Part shown: one piece after another, positions 10,108-18,916 of the stretch
How positions within the stretch are numbered: position 1 is the first letter of the stretch
How the letters are laid out: each line of letters begins with the position of its first letter
NCBI RefSeq assembly: GCF_014635085.1
Contig: NZ_BMCH01000001.1
Location: 214,971 to 278,970, forward strand
Origin: Asaia siamensis
Lineage (GTDB): Bacteria; Pseudomonadota; Alphaproteobacteria; Acetobacterales; Acetobacteraceae
Direction of reading: 5' to 3'
Length of the DNA stretch: 64,000 nt
Notes under the pieces: generated by a model
The model's database searches: none
Seen by the model: only the letters and a program-made list of their open reading frames with translations
Told to the model about the DNA's origin: nothing
Translations under genes and position numbers: made by a program

Positions 10108-10791
10108 ATGGCCCTGACCCAGACAGAACGGCAGATCCTCGAAAAGACCCCTGAAGACAGGCTGCTGGCACATGCCATGGAACTGCTTCACGGGCGCGTT
10201 GCGCTCGTCTCGTCTTTCGGTGCCGAATCCGCCCTGCTGCTGGCCATGATTGCCGAGATTGACGCCGATTTTCCGGTCTTTTTTTTGGAAACGCGCCGTC
10301 ATTTTCCCGAAACGCTGGCCTATCGTGATAAGCTTGCGGGGTTTCTGGGCCTGACCAATTTGCGTTCGGTCGGGCCGAGCGACAAGGCGCTGCATGACCG
10401 TGACCCTCAGGACATGCTGGCCGATTTCGACCCCGACGCCTGCTGCGCCCTGCGCAAGGTCGAGCCGATGGACGCGGCTTTAAACGACTTCGATGCGTGG
10501 ATTACCGGACGCAAACGCGGACAGGCTGCGACCCGCGCCGCCATGCCGGTATTCGAGCCGCTTGATGACGGGCGTGCCAAGATCAACCCTCTGGCTGCCT
10601 GGACTGGCGAGCGGATCGAGGCGGAAATGACCCGTCGTGCGCTGCCTCGCCATCCTTTGACCGCCCTCGGCTTTCGTTCCATCGGCTGTGCTCCATGCAC
10701 GCGTGCCGTGGCGGAAGGCGAAGACCCGAGAGCCGGTCGCTGGGCCGGTCAGACCAAAACCGAATGCGGCATTCACCTGCCTGCGCGATAA
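10108..10791 (+). CDS. cysH: Assimilatory (phospho)adenylylsulfate reductase, Fe-S type
   Basis: Reduces activated sulfate to sulfite with thioredoxin. The 227-residue protein has the paired cysteines C112-C113 and a CxxC at C194/C197, the ligands of the [4Fe-4S] cluster found in APS-reductase-type CysH and absent from the E. coli PAPS enzyme, plus the catalytic C220 in ECGIH. The start is uncertain: neither the ATG at 10108 nor the ATG at 10090 has a clear ribosome site. A possible promoter (TTGCAC, 17 bases, TATGTC) lies near 10032-10060. cysD follows after 11 bases. Confidence 0.9.
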   Translation: MALTQTERQILEKTPEDRLLAHAMELLHGRVALVSSFGAESALLLAMIAEIDADFPVFFLETRRHFPETLAYRDKLAGFLGLTNLRSVGPSDKALHDRDPQDMLADFDPDACCALRKVEPMDAALNDFDAWITGRKRGQAATRAAMPVFEPLDDGRAKINPLAAWTGERIEAEMTRRALPRHPLTALGFRSIGCAPCTRAVAEGEDPRAGRWAGQTKTECGIHLPAR

Positions 10792-10802
10792 CGGAGCATA
10801 AC

Positions 10803-11621
10803 ATGAGTTTGGCGTCCCCCCGCGTCATGGACGATCTCGATCAGCTCGAGGCGCAGAGCATTTTCGTGCTGCGTGAAGCCTATCGCAAGCTTCGTCCGCT
10901 TTCGCTGCTCTGGTCTCTGGGCAAGGACAGCAATGTCATGGTCTGGCTGGCACGCAAGGCCTTTATGGGCCGCGTTCCCTTTCCGGTCATGCATGTCGAT
11001 ACCGGCAAGAAATTTCCCGAGATGTACGCCTTTCGTGAGGAATACACGAAGAAATGGAATCTCGACCTGATGCTGGGCGATTGCCCGCCGGTTGAGGAAA
11101 TTGATCCCTCCCTGCCGCCCGCAGCGCGTTCTGCCGCCCGCAAGACGGCCGGTCTGGCGAGTCTGATCGAAAAGCACAAGCTGCGCGGCGTGATTGCCGG
11201 CATCCGCCGCGACGAGCAGGCAACGCGCGCCAAGGAGCGTGTGTTCAGTCCTCGCGGTGCGGGTCATCGCTGGGACGTACGCAACCAGCCTCCCGAATTC
11301 TGGGACCAGTATGCGACGCCTTATGAAGACGGCATGCATATTCGTGTGCATCCGCTGCTTTCCTGGCGTGAGATCGATATCTGGCGTTATATCGAGCGCG
11401 AGAACATTCCGCTGGTCGATCTGTATTTTGCCAAGAACGGCAAGCGCTACCGGTCGCTTGGCGATCAGGACATCACGAGCCCGATCGACAGCAATGCCTC
11501 GACCCTGGCCGAAGTCATTGCCGAGCTGGAAAACAGCAAGACCTCCGAGCGCGCCGGTCGCGCCATGGACCATGAATCCGAAGACGCTTTCGAGCGTCTG
11601 CGCGTTGCGGGCTATCTCTGA
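10803..11621 (+). CDS. cysD: Sulfate adenylyltransferase small subunit
   Basis: ATP-sulfurylase catalytic subunit, which forms APS from sulfate and ATP together with CysN. 272 residues, with the PP-loop SLGKDSNVM, GIRRDEQATRAKER, and the conserved C-terminal region ending FERLRVAGYL. The start at 10803 is set by a GGAG ribosome site 8 bases upstream; the frame is open further upstream only as an overlap with cysH. The next gene, cysNC, begins within a few bases of the stop, so the four cys genes probably form one transcript. Confidence 0.95.
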   Translation: MSLASPRVMDDLDQLEAQSIFVLREAYRKLRPLSLLWSLGKDSNVMVWLARKAFMGRVPFPVMHVDTGKKFPEMYAFREEYTKKWNLDLMLGDCPPVEEIDPSLPPAARSAARKTAGLASLIEKHKLRGVIAGIRRDEQATRAKERVFSPRGAGHRWDVRNQPPEFWDQYATPYEDGMHIRVHPLLSWREIDIWRYIERENIPLVDLYFAKNGKRYRSLGDQDITSPIDSNASTLAEVIAELENSKTSERAGRAMDHESEDAFERLRVAGYL

Positions 11622-11624
11622 GCT

Positions 11625-13505
11625 ATGGGCGATACCATGACCACCAACGACCTTCCCGCCTCGCTGCGGGCCGCCGCCACGCCGATCGTCATTGTCGGCC
11701 ATGTCGATCACGGCAAGTCCACGCTGATCGGGCGTCTGCTTTACGACACAGACAGCCTGCAGGATGGCAAGCTCGCGCAGATTGTCGAGAGCAGCCGCAA
11801 GCGCGGTCTCGCTGTTGAATGGAGCTTCCTGCTCGACTCCCTTCAGATCGAACGCGATCAGGGTGTGACTGTCGATTCCACGCGTATTCCGTTCCATCTG
11901 GGCGGGCGTGAATTCGTGATTGTCGATGCGCCGGGCCACCGTCAGTTCCTGCGTAACATGATTACGGGTGCTGCCGATGCCGAGGCCGCCGTGCTGGTGG
12001 TCGATGCGCTCGAGGGCGCGCAGGAGCAGACGCGTCGTCACGCCATGCTGCTGCGCCTGATCGGTATTCGCCACGTCATCGTGTTGCTGAACAAGTCGGA
12101 TCTGCTCGATTTCGATCAGGCGAAGATCGCCCAGGCCGAGATCGATGTGCGCGATCTGCTCGGTCGTCTCGAAATCACGGTCGAGGCTTTTGTTCCCGCT
12201 TCGGCACGCGATGGCGATAATATTGCCAGCCGCTCCGAGCGTGCGCCTTGGTACACGGGCCCGACCCTGGTTGAGGCTCTGGCAGCCGTCCCGGCGCCCG
12301 CGTCACGCCTTGCGCTGGATTTCCGTATGCCGGTGCAGGACGTCTATCGCTTCGACGATGTGCGCTATGTTGCCGGGCGTATCGAGCGCGGTGTGATCCG
12401 CGCTGGCGATCGCATCATGATCGGCTCGCAGGGGCAGCAGGCAACTGTCGCCGAAATCTGCCGCTGGCATGCCCCGGCAAATCCGGTAGCCGGGGCAGGT
12501 GAATCGATTGCCCTGCGTCTGGAGCCCGATCTGGTGCCGGATCGCGGCGATCTGCTTTTCCCGGCCCATGAGACCGGAAACGCTTTGATCCGTGCGGCCC
12601 GCATCCGCACGCGTCTGTTCTGGCTGCGCGGCGAGCCTTTGCGCGTGGGTGAGAGCTTTACCCTGCGACTGGCAACCGCTGAGCATGACGTCACTGTGGC
12701 CTCGATCGACGCCGTGGTGAACCTTGATGATCTGACGCTGTCAGCGGCAGACGAGGTGCCGCCGGACGGCTTTGCCGAAATCACGCTGGCAACGTCCCAT
12801 GCCATTCTGTTCGACCCGTTCTCACCGGGTTACAGCGATGGTCGTGGTGTTCTGGTCGATCGCTTCCAGCGTATTGTCGGTGGTGCGCCGCTGCTTGGCG
12901 CGGCTGAACTGCCGGATGGCACGCACGCCATCCATCCTACGGCAAGCAAGGTGAGTGCAGGCGAGCGTCGTGCGTTGCATGGTCATGAAGGGGCTGTGTT
13001 CTGGCTAACCGGCTTGCCCGGTTCGGGCAAGAGCACCATCGCGCGGGCTGCCGAGGCCGAACTTGTGGCTCAGGGGCTGCGCACAACGGTTCTCGATGGC
13101 GATACGCTACGGGCGGGTCTGTGCAGCGATCTCGGCTTCTCGCCGGAAGATCGTCGCGAGAACATCCGTCGCGCCGCGCATGTCGCGCGCATTCTGGCCG
13201 AAAGCGGTCAGGTGGTGATCGTGGCGCTGGTGTCGCCTCTGGCTGAAGATCGCGCTCAGGCAGCGCAGATCATCGGGCAGGGCTTCCATGAAGTTCATGT
13301 GGATGCGGCTCTCGAACTATGCGAGCAGCGTGACCCCAAGGGGCTTTATGCGGCGGCACGGGCAGGAAAAATCCCGGAATTCACGGGTGTTTCTGCGCCT
13401 TACGAAGCGCCTGATGCGCCAGCACTTCGCCTGGCGACCGAAGACGAACTCAATGGCACGGTACTCGTTTTCCGTAACTTCGTTCAGGGCGTGGTGACAC
13501 GCTAA
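11625..13505 (+). CDS. cysNC: Bifunctional sulfate adenylyltransferase GTPase subunit / APS kinase
   Basis: A 626-residue fusion. The N-terminal part (about 1-430) is the CysN GTPase that drives ATP sulfurylase ([22 protein letters not shown], followed by beta-barrel domains). The C-terminal part (about 445-626) is APS kinase CysC with the P-loop [11 protein letters not shown] and the 3'-phosphoryl acceptor region. The fusion makes PAPS directly. An in-frame ATG at 11637 is an alternative start. A weak hairpin with a T-run follows the stop near 13540. Confidence 0.94.
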   Translation: MGDTMTTNDLPASLRAAATPIVIVGHVDHGKSTLIGRLLYDTDSLQDGKLAQIVESSRKRGLAVEWSFLLDSLQIERDQGVTVDSTRIPFHLGGREFVIVDAPGHRQFLRNMITGAADAEAAVLVVDALEGAQEQTRRHAMLLRLIGIRHVIVLLNKSDLLDFDQAKIAQAEIDVRDLLGRLEITVEAFVPASARDGDNIASRSERAPWYTGPTLVEALAAVPAPASRLALDFRMPVQDVYRFDDVRYVAGRIERGVIRAGDRIMIGSQGQQATVAEICRWHAPANPVAGAGESIALRLEPDLVPDRGDLLFPAHETGNALIRAARIRTRLFWLRGEPLRVGESFTLRLATAEHDVTVASIDAVVNLDDLTLSAADEVPPDGFAEITLATSHAILFDPFSPGYSDGRGVLVDRFQRIVGGAPLLGAAELPDGTHAIHPTASKVSAGERRALHGHEGAVFWLTGLPGSGKSTIARAAEAELVAQGLRTTVLDGDTLRAGLCSDLGFSPEDRRENIRRAAHVARILAESGQVVIVALVSPLAEDRAQAAQIIGQGFHEVHVDAALELCEQRDPKGLYAAARAGKIPEFTGVSAPYEAPDAPALRLATEDELNGTVLVFRNFVQGVVTR

Positions 13506-13539
13506 TTTCTGTCGGGTTGCGGTGCGATAATTCGTCGTA

Positions 13540-13560
13540 TCGGAACCTGTCCGAATTTTT
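13540..13560 (+). terminator. Candidate terminator after the cys genes
   Basis: A short hairpin (TCGGA, 5-base loop, TCCGA) is followed by ATTTTT, 34 bases after the cysNC stop. The stem is only 5 bp, so confidence is modest. The gene on the other side is convergent. Confidence 0.45.
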
Positions 13561-13702
13561 CTTCAGGGCCTGTTGAGGGCGTATTATTTCCCTTCGGCAT
13601 ATGAACCGCCAAAGGGGCAGGACCGTATCTGGCCGATCCCTGAATGGCCCTGCTTTCTCACAACAGTCTTCAGGGCGATCAACGAGGCACCCTTCGGTGG
13701 GC

Positions 13703-14068
13703 TCAGTCGTCCAGAATGGATGCGAACTGGGCGCCAACATGTCCGGCGGACGGAGCTGGGTGCTGTCGTGGTTCCGGGTGAGTGAGGAGCAGGGAGAGGA
13801 TCGTCTCCGCCCTCAGTTTTTCAGTGGGTGTCGCAAAATCATAGGTGACTTCGCGGGATTCGCGTCTGGCAGCGATCATGCCTGCGCGTCTCAATTCGCC
13901 AAGTTGCTGTGACAGGGCCGGTTGGCCGATCGCTGTTCCCCGTTCGATCTCGGAAACCGAACGGGGCCCCTCGCAGAGACAGGAGAGGATCAGCAGGCGC
14001 TGAACCTGATTATAGAGGCGCAGGCGCTCGAGCAGAGGGGCAAGGCTTTCTCTGGCTTCGGGGGTCAT
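13703..14068 (-). CDS. ArsR-family winged-helix regulator of sulfide/peroxide genes
   Basis: A 121-residue ArsR/SmtB repressor: the helix-turn-helix is seen in SEIERGTAIGQPALSQQLGELRRAG, positions about 40-63, followed by the wing. It resembles the sulfide-sensing BigR/SqrR group, and the neighbourhood supports that, but the usual pair of distant cysteines is not present; the only cysteines are C30 and C32 in a CxC. Its start overlaps the stop of the peroxiredoxin gene by 4 bases (ATGA), so the two are co-translated. Likely target: the palindrome before the divergent sulfide-oxidation genes. Confidence 0.85.
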   Translation of the reverse strand: MTPEARESLAPLLERLRLYNQVQRLLILSCLCEGPRSVSEIERGTAIGQPALSQQLGELRRAGMIAARRESREVTYDFATPTEKLRAETILSLLLTHPEPRQHPAPSAGHVGAQFASILDD

Positions 14069-14700
14069 GCCTCATCCTCCCTCAGGCGATAGAACCACAA
14101 GGGTGAATTCTGCTCGGACACGCTTTCGGTGGTCAGGGATGCCGGGTCAAAAACGGCCTGGCCCGGCTGCCAGCCTTCAGGGGTCAGAACGCCGCCCTTC
14201 GCGGTGCGCTGCAGGGCCTTGAGCGTGCGCAGTATCTCACTCACCGAGCGTCCTACCGAAAGCGGGTATGTCAGAATGGTCTGAACGATACCCTCCGGGT
14301 CGATAATGAAGGTCGAGCGGACCGTGCTGCTGTTTTCTGCGGTCTGGTCGAGCATGCCATAGGCACGGGCAATGGTCATTGAAGGGTCTTCAATGACGGG
14401 GAACCCGATCGTGACCTTCAGTTCTCTTCTGATCGCATCGAGCCATGCCAGATGCGAGGGCAGGCTATCGACCGAAAGCCCAAGCAACTGGCAGCCGAGC
14501 GCGTCGAAATCGCCCTGTGCCTGAGCGAAAGCCACGAACTCACTCGTGCAGACGGGAGTGAAATCGGCCGGATGAGAAAAAAGCACGATCCAGCGTCCGC
14601 GATAATCGCCCAGAGTCATCATGCCCTGCGTGGTGCGAGCACGAAAATTGGGGGCTTTCGATCCGAGTTGAGGGGGCAAGCTGGGCGACGCGTCCTGCAC
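14065..14700 (-). CDS. Peroxiredoxin, Prx6 / 1-Cys type
   Basis: Thiol peroxidase of 211 residues that reduces hydroperoxides (and in some homologues persulfides). The peroxidatic cysteine C51 sits in the DFTPVCTSEF motif; the Prx6-type C-terminal extension (GRSVSEILRTLKALQ and the following GWQPGQ) is present, with no canonical resolving cysteine. Divergent from the persulfide dioxygenase gene across a 113-base gap and translationally coupled to the ArsR regulator, suggesting control by sulfide or reactive sulfur. Confidence 0.9.
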   Translation of the reverse strand: MQDASPSLPPQLGSKAPNFRARTTQGMMTLGDYRGRWIVLFSHPADFTPVCTSEFVAFAQAQGDFDALGCQLLGLSVDSLPSHLAWLDAIRRELKVTIGFPVIEDPSMTIARAYGMLDQTAENSSTVRSTFIIDPEGIVQTILTYPLSVGRSVSEILRTLKALQRTAKGGVLTPEGWQPGQAVFDPASLTTESVSEQNSPLWFYRLREDEA

Positions 14701-14775
14701 GAAATATCCTCACCTATCTTTAAGAAAGCGTTTCTTGACGCCATCACCTATCATAGTTACACAAACTACGAAATA

Positions 14776-14794
14776 TCATATTCATGAAATATGA
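14776..14794. promoter_or_regulatory. Palindromic operator before the sulfide-oxidation genes
   Basis: Inverted repeat TCATATT-CATGA-AATATGA with 7-bp arms, 20 bases upstream of the MBL gene start and between divergent genes. Its AT-rich dyad is of the type bound by ArsR proteins; the ArsR gene nearby is the obvious candidate. Function is inferred from position only. Confidence 0.55.
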
Positions 14795-14813
14795 AATAAC
14801 CAGGAGTGGCACC

Positions 14814-15740
14814 ATGAATGACGTGCACATCGCCCATGCGACGCAGCTTGTAAAAGAGACGCATGAGGGCGCGCTGCCCCGGCCGGTCATCAAAAGCTTC
14901 TTTGATGAGCCGACCTATACAGCGTCACACGTGGTGTATGATCCCAAAACCAGAGAAGCTGCCATTATCGACAGCGTGCTCAATTACGATCCTGCTTCTG
15001 GTCGCACGTCCTGCGAGAGCGCACAGGCTGTTCTCGATTTCATTAAAAATGAAAATCTGACGATCGTCTGGCAGCTGGAGACCCATGCCCACGCCGATCA
15101 CCTCTCAGCGGCGCCCTGGTTGCAGGAGCAGCTGGGCGGCAAGCTGGCCATTGGTGCCGAGATTACCCGTGTGCAGGAGGTCTTTGGCAAGATCTTCAAC
15201 GCAGGTACGCGTTTCGCGCGGGATGGCTCACAGTTCGACCATCTTTTCAGGGATGGTGATCGTTTCATGATTGGTGAAATCGAGGCCATGGCCCTGCATG
15301 TGCCGGGGCACACGCCCGCCGATATGGCCTTCGTTATCGGTGATGCCGCGTTCATTGGGGATACGCTGTTCATGCCCGATTTTGGCACGGCGCGCGCCGA
15401 CTTTCCCGGTGGTGACGCAAGGCAGCTTTATCGGTCGATCCGGCGCCTGTTGTCGCTTCCTGCCGAAACACGACTTTTTCTCTGTCACGACTACAAGGCA
15501 CCGGGGCGCGATTTCTATGCGTGGGAAACCACGATCGGTGCCCAGCGCGAGAGCAATCTGCATGTGCATGACGGGGTGAGTGAAGACGAATTCGTCGAGA
15601 TGCGCACGAAACGTGATGCGACATTGTCGCTGCCCAATCTCATCATGCCATCGGTCCAGATCAATATGCGCGGCGGGCGTCTGCCGGAACCCGAAGAGAA
15701 CGGAACGCGCTACATCAAGATACCGCTCGACACGCTCTGA
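14814..15740 (+). CDS. Persulfide-dioxygenase-like metallo-beta-lactamase-fold protein
   Basis: Predicted glyoxalase-II-fold non-heme iron enzyme of the ETHE1/Blh type that oxidises glutathione persulfide to sulfite. 308 residues; the metal motif appears as THAHADHLSAA, then GHTPADMAF, GDTLFMPDFGTARAD and the LCHDY histidine. The start at 14814 has AGGAG 7 bases upstream; an ATG 30 bases earlier lies in the operator and has no ribosome site. The next gene supplies sulfide:quinone oxidoreductase, so the pair would convert sulfide to persulfide to sulfite. Confidence 0.88.
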   Translation: MNDVHIAHATQLVKETHEGALPRPVIKSFFDEPTYTASHVVYDPKTREAAIIDSVLNYDPASGRTSCESAQAVLDFIKNENLTIVWQLETHAHADHLSAAPWLQEQLGGKLAIGAEITRVQEVFGKIFNAGTRFARDGSQFDHLFRDGDRFMIGEIEAMALHVPGHTPADMAFVIGDAAFIGDTLFMPDFGTARADFPGGDARQLYRSIRRLLSLPAETRLFLCHDYKAPGRDFYAWETTIGAQRESNLHVHDGVSEDEFVEMRTKRDATLSLPNLIMPSVQINMRGGRLPEPEENGTRYIKIPLDTL

Positions 15741-15791
15741 ACGCTCAAGACCCTGGCAAACAAGACAGTCTGACAAGAGAAAGGCACGCTC

Positions 15792-17393
15792 ATGTCCCTT
15801 CGTTTTCTTACAGCGCATTTCGCCGTATCGCCCCAGATCCGCGTCGAGGATCTGCCCGCCCTCAAGGAGCAGGGCTTTACCGCCATTATCTCGACCCGTC
15901 CTGATGGCGAAGAGAAAGACCAGCCGAGCGTTGCCGATCTCGGTGTCGCCGCCGAGAAATGCGGCCTGGCCTTTGCCTATATTCCTGTCCGCATGGGCGC
16001 CACGCCCGATGCGCACAGCGTGACGGTCATGCGTCGCACCCTGGCCGAGATGATCGGGCCGGATAATACGGGCAAGGTTCTGGCCTATTGCCGTTCGGGC
16101 CGTCGCGCATCCGATCTGTTCGAACTGGCTTCGGCGCAGACGGAAGAGCCCGCACCGAAGAGCCAGCGTTTCGATGTCGTGGTGGTAGGCGGCGGCGCGG
16201 GTGGTCTCGCCTGCGCGGCAAGCCTGCTGCGCAGGCGGCCCGAACTGCTGGTGGCCGTCATCGAACCTTCGACCGAGCATTATTATCAGCCTGGCTGGAC
16301 GCTGGTCGGTGGCGGCGTGTTCACGGCAAGAGACACGCAGCGCTCTGAAGTGGGGCTGATTCCGGCACGGGCAAACTGGATCCGTCAGGCCGTGACAGGC
16401 TTCAAGCCCGAGCAGAACCGCGTCGAACTCGGCGATGGCAGCGAGATCCTTTATGACGCGATGATCGTCGCAACCGGCATCAAGCTTGACTGGGCGGCCA
16501 TTCCCGGCCTGACCGAGACGCTGGGCAAGAATGGCGTCACGTCGAACTACCGCTACGATCTGGCTCCTTACACCTGGGAGTTGGTGAGCAAGCTCGAAGA
16601 AGGTACGGCGCTCTTTACCCAGCCACCCATGCCCATCAAATGCGCTGGCGCACCTCAGAAGGCGATGTATCTGGCCTGCGATGCGTGGCGTCGCAAAGGC
16701 GTGCTGGGTCGCGTTCAGGTCGCCTTCGACACGGCAACGCCCAGCCTGTTTGGCGTGGCTGATTTCGTGCCTGCTCTTATGAATTACATCAAGGGCTACA
16801 GCATCGACCTGACGCTCAAATCGCGTCTCGTCGCGGTCGATGGCGAGAAAAAGATCGCGACTTTCGAGCGCACGACCGACAAGGGCACAGAGCGCGTCGA
16901 GCGCAAATTCGATATGCTGCATGTGGTCCCGCCCCAGACCGCGCCCGATGTCATCAAATCTTCTCCTCTGGCCGGTCAGGATGGTTTTGTCTCCGTCCAT
17001 CCCGATACGATGCAGCACACTGTCTTCCCGAATGTTTTCGCGGTGGGCGATGTGGCGGGCACGAGCAATGCCAAGACGGCAGCCGCCGCTCGCAAGCAGG
17101 CGCCAGTCGTGGTCGAAAACCTTATTGCACAGCTTTCGGGCCGCAAGCTCGATTATGCCTATGACGGCTATGGTGGCTGCCCGCTGACGGTCGAGCGCGG
17201 CAAGATCGTGCTCGCCGAGTTCGGCTATGGCGGCAAGCTGCTGCCTACCCTGCCGGGCTGGATACTGGACGGCAAGAAGCCCACGCGCCTGGCCTGGTTC
17301 CTCAAAGAAAAGATCATGCCGCGCCTTTACTGGGATTTCATGCTGCGCGGTCGTGAGCTGTTTGTGCGTCCTGCCAAGAAGCACGAAGGCTGA
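15792..17393 (+). CDS. DUF442 phosphatase-like domain fused to sulfide:quinone oxidoreductase
   Basis: A 533-residue two-domain protein. Residues 1-115 are a DUF442/Blh N-terminal domain of the tyrosine-phosphatase or rhodanese-like fold, with the P-loop cysteine C100 in YCRSGRRASD. Residues 125-533 are an FAD-dependent SQR-type oxidoreductase with GGGAGG (133-138), a cysteine in PIKCAGAPQKAMYLACD and the FAD motif NVFAVGDVAGTSNAKT. It should oxidise sulfide at the membrane with quinone as acceptor while the N-terminal domain handles the persulfide; the split of work is inference. Lies between the dioxygenase and the TauE exporter. Confidence 0.88.
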   Translation: MSLRFLTAHFAVSPQIRVEDLPALKEQGFTAIISTRPDGEEKDQPSVADLGVAAEKCGLAFAYIPVRMGATPDAHSVTVMRRTLAEMIGPDNTGKVLAYCRSGRRASDLFELASAQTEEPAPKSQRFDVVVVGGGAGGLACAASLLRRRPELLVAVIEPSTEHYYQPGWTLVGGGVFTARDTQRSEVGLIPARANWIRQAVTGFKPEQNRVELGDGSEILYDAMIVATGIKLDWAAIPGLTETLGKNGVTSNYRYDLAPYTWELVSKLEEGTALFTQPPMPIKCAGAPQKAMYLACDAWRRKGVLGRVQVAFDTATPSLFGVADFVPALMNYIKGYSIDLTLKSRLVAVDGEKKIATFERTTDKGTERVERKFDMLHVVPPQTAPDVIKSSPLAGQDGFVSVHPDTMQHTVFPNVFAVGDVAGTSNAKTAAAARKQAPVVVENLIAQLSGRKLDYAYDGYGGCPLTVERGKIVLAEFGYGGKLLPTLPGWILDGKKPTRLAWFLKEKIMPRLYWDFMLRGRELFVRPAKKHEG

Positions 17394-17402
17394 TCCACAC
17401 TC

Positions 17403-18173
17403 ATGGTTGCGACCCCTTTTCTGCCTGCCCTTGCGTCAGGCAGCCTTGTCGGGCTGGTTCTGGGCCTGATTGGCGGGGGTGGCTCCATCCTCGCCGTACC
17501 GCTCCTGATTTACGCGGTAGGGGTGCGCAACCCGCATATCGCCATTGGCACGAGTGCCTTCGCTGTGGCGGTGAATGCGCTGGCCGGTCTGGTGAGCCAC
17601 GCGAAGGAACATACCGTCAAATGGCGCTGCGCGGGGTTCTTCGCCCCAGCCGGTATGCTGGGTGCCGCGCTCGGGGCACAGCTTGGCAAGGCCGTCGATG
17701 GGCAGCGTCTGCTGTTGCTCTTTGCTGTCCTCATGGTTCTGGTTGGCGTGGCCATGATCAGGGGACGTCACGACGAGGGCATTCCAGGGGCGGCCTGCAA
17801 TCGCGATAATGTCTGGAAGGTAGGGCTGTTCGGCCTTGGCACAGGCGGATTATCCGGTTTTTTCGGCATTGGTGGCGGATTTCTGATCGTACCCGCCCTC
17901 ATGGCGGCCACGCATATGCCGGTGCTCAATGCGGTCGGGACTTCTCTGGTCGCGGTTGCCGCTTTTGGCGTCACGACAGCCATCAGCTATGCGCTGTCGG
18001 GCCTTGTCGACTGGCCGCTCGCCGGATGGTTCATCGCAGGGGGGATCATCGGCTCGCTGGCTGGCACGTCTCTGGCGCGCAGACTGGGCAAAGGCTCAGG
18101 GGCCACGTTGAAACTGGTTTTTGCGGGTCTCATTTTCGTCGTGGCGGGGTATATCGTCTTTCGGAACTTCTGA
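17403..18173 (+). CDS. TauE/SafE-family sulfite/organosulfonate exporter
   Basis: 256-residue integral membrane protein with about eight hydrophobic segments and the two glycine-rich family repeats (LGLIGGGGSILAVPLL near the N-terminus, GFFGIGGGFLIVPALMAATH in the middle). Starts 9 bases after the SQR fusion gene, so it belongs to the same operon; the natural reading is that it exports the sulfite made by the persulfide dioxygenase. Substrate is inferred from context. Confidence 0.88.
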   Translation: MVATPFLPALASGSLVGLVLGLIGGGGSILAVPLLIYAVGVRNPHIAIGTSAFAVAVNALAGLVSHAKEHTVKWRCAGFFAPAGMLGAALGAQLGKAVDGQRLLLLFAVLMVLVGVAMIRGRHDEGIPGAACNRDNVWKVGLFGLGTGGLSGFFGIGGGFLIVPALMAATHMPVLNAVGTSLVAVAAFGVTTAISYALSGLVDWPLAGWFIAGGIIGSLAGTSLARRLGKGSGATLKLVFAGLIFVVAGYIVFRNF

Positions 18174-18185
18174 AAGTGAAACCCC

Positions 18186-18647
18186 ATGAGCGCCCCTGAC
18201 CAGAAACTGACCCAGGACGATATCCTTTCTGCCGTTGAAGGCCTTGTTGCCGCCGAACGCGATCTCATCGCGAATATGGCCAATATCTCTGCAGTGCTGT
18301 TCGAGGCGTTGCCGCGCATCAACTGGGCCGGTTTCTATCTGCACAAGGAAGGCGAACTGGTGCTTGGTCCCTTTCAGGGGCGCGTCGCGTGCACCCGTAT
18401 TGCGATAGGGCGTGGCGTATGTGGCACCGCAGCTGCTGAGCGTCGCACCCAGCGTATAGACGATGTGCACAGCTTTCCGGGCCATATCGCCTGCGATGCG
18501 GCCTCTGCCTCCGAAATCGTCCTTCCCCTGATCCGTGACGGTGAACTCCTCGGCGTGCTCGATATCGACAGCCCCGACCCCGCCCGTTTTGGCCCTGAGG
18601 AAGAAGCCATGCTGACAAAGCTGGTGGGTCTTCTCCTCAACGCCTGA
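18186..18647 (+). CDS. msrC: Free methionine-(R)-sulfoxide reductase (GAF domain)
   Basis: 153-residue GAF-fold enzyme that reduces free methionine-R-sulfoxide. The three family cysteines are present: C69 (RVACTRI), C79 (GVCGTAA) and C103 (HIACDAASASEI), with the usual VLDIDSP near the C-terminus. It begins 12 bases after the TauE gene and may be the last gene of that operon, linking sulfur oxidation with oxidative repair. Confidence 0.9.
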   Translation: MSAPDQKLTQDDILSAVEGLVAAERDLIANMANISAVLFEALPRINWAGFYLHKEGELVLGPFQGRVACTRIAIGRGVCGTAAAERRTQRIDDVHSFPGHIACDAASASEIVLPLIRDGELLGVLDIDSPDPARFGPEEEAMLTKLVGLLLNA

Positions 18648-18699
18648 AGCTGCACGCTTAAGCAGGGAGCTGGCGTCCGGCGGCGCCAGATCTCCAGGT

Positions 18700-18722
18700 G
18701 GGAGCGGTATTATACCACTCCC
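18700..18722. promoter_or_regulatory. Long near-perfect palindrome in a 269-base gap
   Basis: GGGAG-c-GGTAT-t-ATACC-a-CTCCC is an almost continuous dyad downstream of msrC. With no loop and no T-run it looks more like a protein site than a terminator. I see nothing else definable in the gap 18648-18916. Confidence 0.35.
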
Positions 18723-18916
18723 GTTCTGTTACATCCTGCTTGCTCAGGACCAGCCGAGAGCCCGGATTGATCGGTAAGCTCACGCTGGGTCGGGCCTGCC
18801 CTGTCGAGGCAGACCGATCTGCAATGGCCGGTCGCTTTCTCACACGCGGGATAGAGCCGCGCGCTATTATTGCGCCTGCGCAAGGCTGCCGTACCCTCAC
18901 ATAAAGAGGGGGACCA

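Noticed and set aside
10773..12074. Minus-strand frame of 433 codons
   Set aside because: Antisense to cysD and cysNC; no motif.
15228..17384. Long minus-strand reading frame of 718 codons
   Set aside because: It is antisense to the dioxygenase and SQR fusion genes, which carry clear motifs; the frame has no recognisable domain and reflects GC-rich codon use.
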